Positions 39,799 through 45,423 of a DNA stretch of 45,423 nucleotides are shown here, one piece after another. The stretch spans positions 76,759-122,181 of the forward strand of contig DUEL01000001.1 of assembly GCA_011192125.1 (NCBI GenBank), written 5' to 3'. The DNA is from Thermoflexia bacterium. Lineage in GTDB: Bacteria; Chloroflexota; Anaerolineae; B4-G1; DUEL01. The notes below the pieces were generated by a model. It searched no databases. It worked only from the letters and a program-made list of their open reading frames with translations, and was not told where the DNA came from. The translations under genes and the position numbers were made by a program. Within the stretch, counting starts at the first letter, position 1; each line of letters starts with the position of its first letter.

Positions 39799-40495
39799 AG
39801 ATCGGGCCGAACAGCCCCTCCTGCCAGACCCGCACCCGGTCCTGCTTCACCAACTCCAGTACGGCCAGCAGTGTGATGATTACCTCGACCCGGCTGGCGG
39901 CCTCGGAGAGGATCTCCTGGAAGCGAATCCGCCGCCGGTGGGCCAGTCGCTCTTCTATGAGAGCGATCTGATCGGCTACAGTAACCGGTGGGGGAGGGAT
40001 CACCTCGTCGGCGGGAGGGGCAGGTAATGCCTCTAGCGCTTCCTGGGCCGCGGACAAAAGCCCTTCCAGCGTCACCCCTTCCAGATCGAACCAGGCAGGG
40101 GCCGGACCGGTGGTCGCCAGGCGGACGTAGGCGGAGAGGCCTGCCTTCTCCCGTTCCCCCAGTTCCTTTGCGACCTCCTTGAACCGCCGATACATCTCCA
40201 GTTGTCGGATCAGATCGGCGGCAACGTCCTCCGCATCCAGATCCTCCCCGGAGGGGGGGCGGGGGAGGAGAACGCGGCTCTTGATCAGCACCAGTTTAGC
40301 CGCCACCACGAGGAAGGCGGTGAGGTCGGCCAGGTTCCGCCGCCCCATCTCCTCGATGACCGCCAGGTACTGGTCGGTGACCTGGGCCAGCGAGATGGCC
40401 GTGATGTCCAGTTCATCCCGCTCGATCAACTGGAGCAGGAGGTCGAGCGGACCTTCGAAGGCCGGCAGCCGGATCGGATACGTCGAGAGGAGCAT
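39737..40495 (-). CDS. scpA: Segregation and condensation protein A
   Basis: 252 residues; kleisin subunit of the SMC-ScpAB complex that compacts and segregates the chromosome. N-terminal signature LPAFEGPLDLLLQLIERDELDITAISLAQVTDQYL (split here as FEGPLDLLLQLIE and DITAISLAQVTDQYL) binds the SMC neck. The middle is helical and variable, and the C-terminal winged helix reads FQEILSEAASRVEVIITLLA then LELVKQDRVRVWQ. ATG 40495 follows GGAG at 5 nt. No scpB is seen beside it. It overlaps the VanZ-like gene tail-to-tail by 62 bp. Confidence 0.96.
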   Translation of the reverse strand: MLLSTYPIRLPAFEGPLDLLLQLIERDELDITAISLAQVTDQYLAVIEEMGRRNLADLTAFLVVAAKLVLIKSRVLLPRPPSGEDLDAEDVAADLIRQLEMYRRFKEVAKELGEREKAGLSAYVRLATTGPAPAWFDLEGVTLEGLLSAAQEALEALPAPPADEVIPPPPVTVADQIALIEERLAHRRRIRFQEILSEAASRVEVIITLLAVLELVKQDRVRVWQEGLFGPIFIEVPEDEPEPATAPAPSSA

Positions 40496-40512
40496 ACGTC
40501 TCCGATCGCGAA

Positions 40513-40576
40513 GGTGACCGGCGCTGCGCGCCCCTCCTGAACGCCCATCCGGGAGGGGTGCGAAGAGCCGGTCACC
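40513..40576 (-). other. Nested inverted repeat between the small membrane protein gene and scpA
   Basis: Outer arms GGTGACCGGC (40513-40522) and GCCGGTCACC (40567-40576) are exact complements; an inner stem (CGCCCCTCC against GGGAGGGGTGCG, with G-T pairs) sits inside. It could act as an attenuator or processing hairpin between the two genes. Confidence 0.45.
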
Positions 40577-40583
40577 TCCGCGG

Positions 40584-40826
40584 TCAGATCGCCAGGAGGG
40601 CCAGGCCGATCATAACCACCATCATCGCAGCCGCGATGATGGCGATCCGTCTCAGATCGGCGATCACGTATCGGTACTCGTCCCGCAGGTCCGATGGCGC
40701 GCCGTCGGACGCCTGCTGATCGGGGGCTATCGTCACCCTGGGGGTCGGCTGGACCAACTGGGCCTCGCTCAGCCGGGGCCCCCGCGTCCGCTTGCGTGAT
40801 TTCTTTCTCTTCTTACTCTTAGCCAT
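40584..40826 (-). CDS. Small basic single-pass membrane protein, unknown
   Basis: 80 residues. A very basic start (MAKSKKRKKSRKRTRG), a Pro/Gln-rich middle and one C-terminal membrane helix (about 61-79), so it is probably a tail-anchored protein with a nucleic-acid- or lipid-contacting basic end. GGAGGT precedes ATG 40826. It lies 18 bp downstream of the sortase gene and upstream of scpA. No family recognised. Confidence 0.75.
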   Translation of the reverse strand: MAKSKKRKKSRKRTRGPRLSEAQLVQPTPRVTIAPDQQASDGAPSDLRDEYRYVIADLRRIAIIAAAMMVVMIGLALLAI

Positions 40827-40844
40827 TGTACCTCCATAAGTGGA

Positions 40845-41807
40845 TTAGGGCTGCAGTTCCGCGATCACCACGATCCGGTGGGTGTCCACCCCATACGGGT
40901 AGCAGGAGATCAGGGTGAGGACCGGAGTGCTGGTCGGATACATCACGCTCACGTCGGTGGGCTCGATGATGCGCTTCTGGGTGACCACGTACCGGTAGAC
41001 CTGGCTGGCGGTGTACACCTCCACGATGTCCCCCAGTTCGACCTCGGGGAGGTCACGGAAGATCTCGCCGTAGATGTCGTTGTGGGCGGAGATGATGCAG
41101 TTACCGCGCTCGCCAGGGTTCGCCGAGCCGATGTGGTGCCCGGCTCCTCGCTTCAGGCTTTCCCAGTCGTCCCCTTCTACCACCGGTGCATCCACTCCGA
41201 TGGAGGGGATGCGGATCCGGATCGGTTGCTCCGGGCCTGGCGTGGGCACGGGCAACGGCGTGATCTGGGCTACCAGATCCCGAAGATGGGGCGGGATGGG
41301 CTCCGGCTCCGATCGGCCCAGTTCGTCCGGCGGGGTGTGGCCGCCGGGGAGCATCACCACCTGGATCAGAGGGGTCGGCGTAGGGGTGGCCAGTTGGGCC
41401 TCCCGAACCTCGCGCACCTCCTGGTTCAGTTCCTGCATCGTCTGCCAGGTCCCGATCAGGACGACGATCAGGCTGATCAGGGCACTGACCTCAAGGATGA
41501 GCAGGGCCTTGTCCCGCACCCACGCCCAGTTGATCCGGCGTGGCGGGCGCTCTCGCTGCCGGGGAGGCTCCTCGTCCACCGGCCGGGCGCGGAAGCCCGC
41601 CGTGGCACCTTCCTCCTGGAACCGAAGATGATCGTCCGGCAGAGGAGGTGGCGTAGCCTCCGGCGACTGCGGGGCCAGGGGGTCCACAGGAGGCATCGGC
41701 CCCTTCATCCGCCGGAGTCGCTCCAACCGGGCCTCCGCCTTGCGGATGCGGAGGATCTCCTCCAGTTCCTCTATGGAGAGTTCGTCCACCGACCGTCGGT
41801 CTTTCAT
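40845..41807 (-). CDS. Sortase-family cysteine transpeptidase
   Basis: 320 residues. An acidic/charged cytosolic N-terminus (1-95, helical EELEEILRIRKAEARLERLR), one membrane helix (about 100-122), a Pro/Thr linker and the sortase beta-barrel (about 195-320). The catalytic triad is visible: His242 in ISAHNDIYGEIFRDL, Cys302 in LTLISCYPYG and Arg311 in THRIVV. Sortases cut a C-terminal sorting motif and join the protein to a wall acceptor. No LPXTG-type motif was found in the surface proteins of this window, so its substrates are unknown. ATG 41807 is 10 nt after its -10 box. Confidence 0.92.
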   Translation of the reverse strand: MKDRRSVDELSIEELEEILRIRKAEARLERLRRMKGPMPPVDPLAPQSPEATPPPLPDDHLRFQEEGATAGFRARPVDEEPPRQRERPPRRINWAWVRDKALLILEVSALISLIVVLIGTWQTMQELNQEVREVREAQLATPTPTPLIQVVMLPGGHTPPDELGRSEPEPIPPHLRDLVAQITPLPVPTPGPEQPIRIRIPSIGVDAPVVEGDDWESLKRGAGHHIGSANPGERGNCIISAHNDIYGEIFRDLPEVELGDIVEVYTASQVYRYVVTQKRIIEPTDVSVMYPTSTPVLTLISCYPYGVDTHRIVVIAELQP

Positions 41808-41817
41808 CTGCAGGACA

Positions 41818-41845
41818 CTTATACCTCACCCGTCCCCGTTGTCAA
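41818..41845 (-). promoter_or_regulatory. Sortase gene promoter
   Basis: Minus strand TTGACA (41845-41840), 16 bp, TATAAG (41823-41818); the start codon is 10 nt after the -10 box, predicting a leaderless mRNA. Confidence 0.65.
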
Positions 41846-41898
41846 GTAGGGGATATTTGGGCTTCAGGTGTGATTAGGGATGCTCGCAGAGGTGCTCG

Positions 41899-42429
41899 TC
41901 AGCCTGTGAACGCGGCTCTGCTGAGGCCGCCCAGGGCCGTGCCCAGGATCAGGCCGGCGAGGACGTCGGAGAGGTAGTGGACCCCCAGGGCGACCCGTGC
42001 CCAGGCGACGGCCACGGCCCACGCCGCCAGCGTGGCCGTTGCCCACTCGGGTAGCAGGGGGGCCAGCAGAGTGACCATGCATCCGACTCGGGTGGCGTGT
42101 CCCGACGGGAAGGACATCCGGTCCAGTTGGTCGTGGTAAAGCCCGGCGAAGGAGGGCCCAGGGCGGCGGCGTCGGAAGATCAACTTGAGGAAGCCGGTGG
42201 CGATCGCTCCGACGATGTTGGCGATGAGCACGCCGACCCCCAGATCTTTCAGGGGGGGACCGCCCCACAGATAGGCGGTCCCTCCTGCCACGAGCCATAG
42301 AGGGCTGTCTCCGCTGTGGGCGATGAGGAGGGCTAGAAGGTGCCACGGCCCTGGTGGTACGCGGAGCCGGACGGTGAGCCTGTGGTCCAGCGCTACCAGG
42401 CGGCTTCGAAGGTCGGCGATGGCCCCCAT
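41899..42429 (-). CDS. PAP2-family phosphatase (membrane lipid phosphatase)
   Basis: 176 residues with about five membrane segments. The three PAP2 motifs are present: KLIFRRRRPGP, SFPSGHA and ARVALGVHYLSDVLAG (the last normally starts with Ser-Arg; here Ala-Arg). Such enzymes dephosphorylate undecaprenyl diphosphate or phosphatidate, recycling the lipid carrier for wall and polysaccharide synthesis. ATG 42429 is preferred over GTG 42438, which almost abuts the previous stop; AGGG precedes the ATG by 9 nt. It follows the nucleotidyltransferase gene directly. Confidence 0.9.
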   Translation of the reverse strand: MGAIADLRSRLVALDHRLTVRLRVPPGPWHLLALLIAHSGDSPLWLVAGGTAYLWGGPPLKDLGVGVLIANIVGAIATGFLKLIFRRRRPGPSFAGLYHDQLDRMSFPSGHATRVGCMVTLLAPLLPEWATATLAAWAVAVAWARVALGVHYLSDVLAGLILGTALGGLSRAAFTG

Positions 42430-42439
42430 CGTCTGCACC

Positions 42440-43261
42440 CTATCCGGGTCTCCTTCGGTGCTCAGCCAGGACCCGTGCCTCCAGTTCTGCCCGGGCGATC
42501 TCCAGCTGGAACGGCTTGTCCACGTCCATTCCCACCTCGGGGTAGGGGCAGATCACCGCCCGGCCGCGGACGCCCAGCGCTCGGCTGGCTCGCTGCACTC
42601 CCTCCTCCAGGCTCAACCGGCCGAGGAGGAGTTTGATGAGGGGCCAGATCCCGCCGAGCATTCGGGCCTGCCGGATGGGGCTCTTCCGGGCGCTGGCGAG
42701 CCGCCGCCACAGTTCCGTGTTCATCGTCGCTGCCCTTGGGCGGACGAGGAAGAGATCCCCACCGGCGAACTCCCCCTCAGTCAGGCGGACGTAGGTCCGG
42801 CGGGAGGTAGGGAAGCGGCGCTCCATCACCGACCGCTCCACGATCCCGTAGTACAGGTCGTGGTCGGTCTTCAGGCACTCCTCGATGAAGTGGTCCACCA
42901 TCGGGGTGGTCAGCAGGGGGATGTCGGCACTGCTGACCAGCACGCCTTCCAGGTCCGGGTTGTGGGTGTAGGCCTCCCGGATGCCCGCCTCGGCGTTGGC
43001 GACCATATCTCCCTGGGGTGAGACATGGATGACGGGGGTCGACAGGGGCAGGCGGTGCTCAGGAGGCAGCCCGACGATGTAGACGGAGCCGATATACCGA
43101 GAGCCGGACAACGCTTCCACCACGTAGGCCAACATCGGCCGCCCGCCCAGAGGGATCAGCCCCTTGGGACGGCCCAGCGTGTACGGGGCCAGGGGGTCCG
43201 ACTCCTGGGGGGAGTGCCCGGCCAGGATGACCGCTGCTAGCAGGGGAGTCTTCGTTTCCAT
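42440..43261 (-). CDS. MobA-like nucleotidyltransferase
   Basis: 273 residues. The N-terminal NTP-transferase fold starts LLAAVILAGHSPQ, has PKGLIPLGGRPMLAYVVEAL with the nucleotide-binding Lys, and VLVSSADIPLLTTPMVDHFI with the metal-binding Asp. The usual G-rich loop LAGG is altered to LAGHSPQESD, so the nucleotide contact may differ from MobA. The C-terminal part is an extended helical/beta tail (SRRTYVRLTEGEFAGGDLFL). Substrate unknown. ATG 43261 follows GGAGAG. A CAGAG repeat separates it from the gene upstream. Confidence 0.88.
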   Translation of the reverse strand: METKTPLLAAVILAGHSPQESDPLAPYTLGRPKGLIPLGGRPMLAYVVEALSGSRYIGSVYIVGLPPEHRLPLSTPVIHVSPQGDMVANAEAGIREAYTHNPDLEGVLVSSADIPLLTTPMVDHFIEECLKTDHDLYYGIVERSVMERRFPTSRRTYVRLTEGEFAGGDLFLVRPRAATMNTELWRRLASARKSPIRQARMLGGIWPLIKLLLGRLSLEEGVQRASRALGVRGRAVICPYPEVGMDVDKPFQLEIARAELEARVLAEHRRRPG

Positions 43262-43288
43262 CTCTCCACTCTCCCGATTTCGTTTCTA

Positions 43289-43372
43289 CCACAGAGGCGC
43301 AGAGGACGCAGAGGATTCTTGGAAGGCACAGAGAATCTCTGCGCCCCCTGCGTCTCTGCGGTTTTCTGTGGC
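43289..43372. repeat. CAGAG-type palindromic dispersed element, copy 9 (most complete)
   Basis: Left arm ACCACAGAGGCGCAGAGGAC with GCAGAG, centre GGCACAGAGAATCTCTGCGC, right arm CCTGCGTCTCTGCGG. It ends at the stop codon of the quinate-dehydrogenase-like gene. Confidence 0.7.
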
Positions 43373-44272
43373 TCAGTTCAATTTCTGGATGGTGGGCTCC
43401 AGGCCCAGCCGATCCAGCCATTCCTCCAGTTCCTCTCTGGAGAGGGGGCGACCCTTCCCAGCCAGGGCGACCAGGGCGGCCTCCATCACGTTGGTCCCGA
43501 ACGACCGCCCCTCCAGCCGGGGGGTGGAGGTCACCAGGTAGCGAACCCCGCGCTCGCGGAAGAGTTCCACGTCCGTTTCCGTCGTCGTGTTGGTGACGAT
43601 GACCTTCCCGTCCAGCCGTTCGGGCATATGTCGCTTGATGTAGAGGCAGTCCCCGGCGATGACGGTGGCCCATTGGTACCAGGATTCGAACTTGGGGACC
43701 GTCTCTTCCTGTTTCTCGCCGGTGGGGTAGAGCCAGTCGAGGGGCAGGTAAGAGAGGATCGGCAGGAGGATGCGGACCAGGATGTGGAAAGCGCGCACGG
43801 TGCGCATCGGGATCGGCAGGCCCAGGGCGAAGGCCAAGTCGCCGATGATCATCTCGTAGCCCGCCTCGGCGAAGGAGAGGACCATCCCGTACCGGTCTAC
43901 CCCGGATGGAATGAGCACCCGCTTGGGCTGGATCTGGTCGCCGATCCGTTCCTCGATGAACTGGGCGACCCGTCGCTCCAGGGTGTGCTTCAGCCCGCCT
44001 CCGTCCACCACCGGCGTCCGGTGGACGCCCGCGACCAGTTTCTGTGCGCTGTGGAGGGGGTAGTACCGCCCGGCGACGTGGAACCCCAGGTCGATCCCAC
44101 CCACACCGAAGGCGTCCACCTTTCCATCCAGTTCGTTGTACAGTTGGATGGCCCGCTGTACGTCCCCGTCGGTGCCGATCCGCTCCAGCGTGATCTCCTC
44201 GCCTAGCAGGGTCAGGGTGACCTTCTTATCCCGTGTTGAACTGCCCAGACTGACGCTTACGGCTCGTTTCAT
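43373..44272 (-). CDS. Quinate 5-dehydrogenase-like protein
   Basis: 299 residues. It resembles proteins annotated as quinate 5-dehydrogenase in Chloroflexota: MKRAVSVSLGSSTRDKKVTL, RIGTDGDVQRAIQLYNELDG, AFGVGGIDLGFHVAGRYYPL and GVHRTPVVDGGGLKHTLERR. A C-terminal section reads VIVTNTTTETDVELFRERGV and RYLVTSTPRLEGRSFGTNVME. No classical GXGXXG dinucleotide loop is obvious, so the enzyme label is tentative and partly from memory. ATG 44272 has GGGAGGTGAGGTG upstream. It lies 21 bp after bioY and before the nucleotidyltransferase in a minus-strand run. Confidence 0.7.
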   Translation of the reverse strand: MKRAVSVSLGSSTRDKKVTLTLLGEEITLERIGTDGDVQRAIQLYNELDGKVDAFGVGGIDLGFHVAGRYYPLHSAQKLVAGVHRTPVVDGGGLKHTLERRVAQFIEERIGDQIQPKRVLIPSGVDRYGMVLSFAEAGYEMIIGDLAFALGLPIPMRTVRAFHILVRILLPILSYLPLDWLYPTGEKQEETVPKFESWYQWATVIAGDCLYIKRHMPERLDGKVIVTNTTTETDVELFRERGVRYLVTSTPRLEGRSFGTNVMEAALVALAGKGRPLSREELEEWLDRLGLEPTIQKLN

Positions 44273-44293
44273 CGCACCTCACCTCCCAGTGGG

Positions 44294-44866
44294 TTAGGAC
44301 CTCCGGCCGTCGATCCATTTCCAGCCGCCGGGGAGCAGCATCGCCGCAGCGATCGCCTTGATCAGGTCGCCAGGGATGAAGGGCAGCAGCCCCGCGGTCA
44401 GCGCCGCGCGGCCACCCACGAAGATGGACAGCCAGGGGAGGCCGAAGCCGTAGAGGACGACGTTCCCGACGAGCATTGCCAGGAGGGTGGTCCACACGTT
44501 GCGACTCCACCCCTTTTCGGCCAGCCAGCCGGTGACGAAGGCCGCGGCGACGAAGCCGACGAGGTAGCCGCCGGTGGGCCCCAACAGGTGGCCGATTCCC
44601 GCCGTGCCACCGGCGAACACCGGCAGCCCCACGAGCCCTTCGACCAGGTAAAGCAGGACGGACAGGCTGCCCCGGCGGCTGCCCAGCATCGCCCCCGCCA
44701 GCAGCACGGCCAGCGTCTGCCCGGTGATCGGGACCGGGCTGAAGGGGAGGGGGATGGCGACCTGGGCTCCCAGGCCGACGAGCAGGCTGCTGCCGATGAT
44801 CAGGAAGAGGTCGTAGGCCAGAGCGTGCCGCTTCGCGGCCGGTCGGAGTACATCGGCGTACGTCAT
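44294..44866 (-). CDS. bioY: Biotin transporter substrate-binding subunit BioY
   Basis: 190 residues, about six membrane segments. The BioY family signature is clear: LGAQVAIPLPFSPVPITGQTLAVLLAG, GLPVFAGGTAGIGHLLGPTGGYLVGF and LPFIPGDLIKAIAAA. It is the biotin-binding S component of an ECF transporter. The ECF A and T components are not in the window, so it may use shared ones or act alone. GGAGGT precedes ATG 44866. No biotin-repressor box was recognised upstream. Confidence 0.96.
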   Translation of the reverse strand: MTYADVLRPAAKRHALAYDLFLIIGSSLLVGLGAQVAIPLPFSPVPITGQTLAVLLAGAMLGSRRGSLSVLLYLVEGLVGLPVFAGGTAGIGHLLGPTGGYLVGFVAAAFVTGWLAEKGWSRNVWTTLLAMLVGNVVLYGFGLPWLSIFVGGRAALTAGLLPFIPGDLIKAIAAAMLLPGGWKWIDGRRS

Positions 44867-44897
44867 CTTGTTTTACCTCCACATTGGATTCTATGCC

Positions 44898-44910
44898 GGG
44901 GGCGTCCCCC
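44898..44910 (-). other. Short GC hairpin between the GH18 gene and bioY
   Basis: GGGGG-ACG-CCCCC, with no following T run. It could be a weak terminator or mRNA end-protecting hairpin. Confidence 0.3.
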
Positions 44911-44915
44911 AGCGG

Positions 44916-45423
44916 TCACTCAGTCAAGGCAATGGGCAGGTAGATGCGACTGGCGGGGTGGAGGATGACGGCGATGCTGTTCCAGTTGGCCGGGTCCTCG
45001 CCCCCCAGCCGCCATATGGCGATGCCGCCCAGCCCGTATTGCTCGACCAGGGGGAGGCGGGCGGCCACGGTCGTGCTGTCGGCGTACCAGACCTCGTGTT
45101 GAACCCCGTTCTCGTCGGTGTAGGTGAACCACGATTCCGCCACAGGTCGTCCCCACTCGTCCTCCGCGGCCCACTGCGGCGTCGCTTCTGTATGATCAAG
45201 GAGGATCGCTTGCACGCCTTCCCACGTCAGGCTGCTTCCCGTGCCGGTTGCGCTCTCCCAATCCATCCCGTAGAAGTGGACCCCCATATAGACCTTCTGA
45301 GAGGTGACGACCGAGGTGGCGAAGGCCATCACCTGTTCCACCCAGAAGAGGGGGGCAATGGGGCCGGGACCGCTGGTGCTCCAGTGGTAGGCGTAGGTCA
45401 TCACCCGGAGCCGGTCCGCCGCC
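44916..45423 (-). CDS. Glycoside hydrolase family 18 (chitinase/YaaH-like) protein, N-terminal part cut by window edge
   Basis: About 169 codons, open to the right edge. The visible end of a GH18 TIM barrel starts AADRLRVMTYAYHWSTSGPG, the strand that carries the family's MTYD-like motif. KVYMGVHFYGMDWES follows (typical GH18 LGIPFYG-like strand), then an insertion domain and HEVWYADSTTVAARLPLVEQ and GLGGIAIWRLGGEDPANWNS, the last barrel strand with its conserved Trp. The catalytic DXXDXDXE lies outside the window. YaaH-like members act on peptidoglycan or cortex muropeptides. bioY starts 50 bp downstream. Confidence 0.9.
   Translation of the reverse strand, partial: AADRLRVMTYAYHWSTSGPGPIAPLFWVEQVMAFATSVVTSQKVYMGVHFYGMDWESATGTGSSLTWEGVQAILLDHTEATPQWAAEDEWGRPVAESWFTYTDENGVQHEVWYADSTTVAARLPLVEQYGLGGIAIWRLGGEDPANWNSIAVILHPASRIYLPIALTE

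Noticed and set aside
44867..44915. Biotin repressor box or riboswitch in front of bioY
   Set aside because: Only a short GC hairpin and a TAGAAT-like box were seen; no BirA-type inverted repeat and no known aptamer pattern.

Overview
The window is GC-rich, coding-dense bacterial DNA and looks like a member of the Chloroflexota, probably the Anaerolineae/Caldilineae group. This placement is an inference from protein content: LysM/M23 and LysM/SdrD-like surface proteins with proline-threonine linkers, a large PTPS-related membrane protein, a sortase of the kind found in these bacteria, a quinate-5-dehydrogenase-like protein, and many intergenic repeats. No rRNA, tRNA, CRISPR array or phage gene was seen. 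Promoters are easy to read: TTGNNN, a 16-17 bp spacer, and TATAAT-like boxes. Several of them sit so close to the start codon that the mRNA should be leaderless.

Layout. 1-6.6 kb: a penicillin-binding protein cut by the left edge (minus), a 700 bp repeat-rich gap, mutY and a family 2 glycosyltransferase (plus), then two paralogous membrane-anchored LysM-LysM-M23 peptidases (minus), each with its own promoter. 6.8-17.3 kb: one long plus-strand gene train. It encodes a complete family 5 (oligopeptide/dipeptide-type) ABC importer: binding lipoprotein, permease, ConA-like lipoprotein, second permease and two ATPases. It continues into a small membrane protein, an HD hydrolase, a DUF2061 protein, another small membrane protein, a TSUP anion exporter and a tandem universal-stress protein. 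17.2-18.5 kb: a convergent DUF362 protein whose 3' end overlaps the stress-protein gene.

18.7-27.5 kb: an efflux/lipoprotein-handling cluster. It contains a TrmB-type regulator, a tiny ORF behind an operator-like palindrome, two very similar double-FtsX permeases, a TetR repressor with an obvious operator, a lipoprotein HlyD/MacA-like adaptor and a MacB/LolD-type ATPase. Together they resemble a MacAB-type exporter with two duplicated permeases. 27.6-36.5 kb (minus): a four-gene envelope operon from one strong promoter, encoding a GT39-like glycosyltransferase, two secreted proteins of identical length with near-identical C-terminal anchors, and a 1174-residue PTPS-related membrane protein.

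36.6-39.8 kb (plus): a GT4 glycosyltransferase, rplS, a second GT4 and a VanZ-like protein. 39.7-45.4 kb (minus): scpA, a small membrane protein, a sortase, a PAP2 phosphatase, a nucleotidyltransferase, a quinate-dehydrogenase-like protein, bioY, and the C-terminal end of a GH18 protein cut by the right edge.

The most unusual feature is the repeat landscape. There are arrays of 7-bp units, often arranged head-to-head, that usually begin at the stop codons of transporter genes. A palindromic element built on CACAGAGGACGCAGAG-like arms occurs nine times and is inserted in frame twice in one protein. A ~135 bp family is present in two opposite copies, one with terminal inverted repeats. The most interesting protein-level oddities are an importer permease with an extracytoplasmic SH3-like insertion next to a ConA-like lipoprotein, and the twin surface proteins with a shared C-terminal anchor lacking LPXTG.
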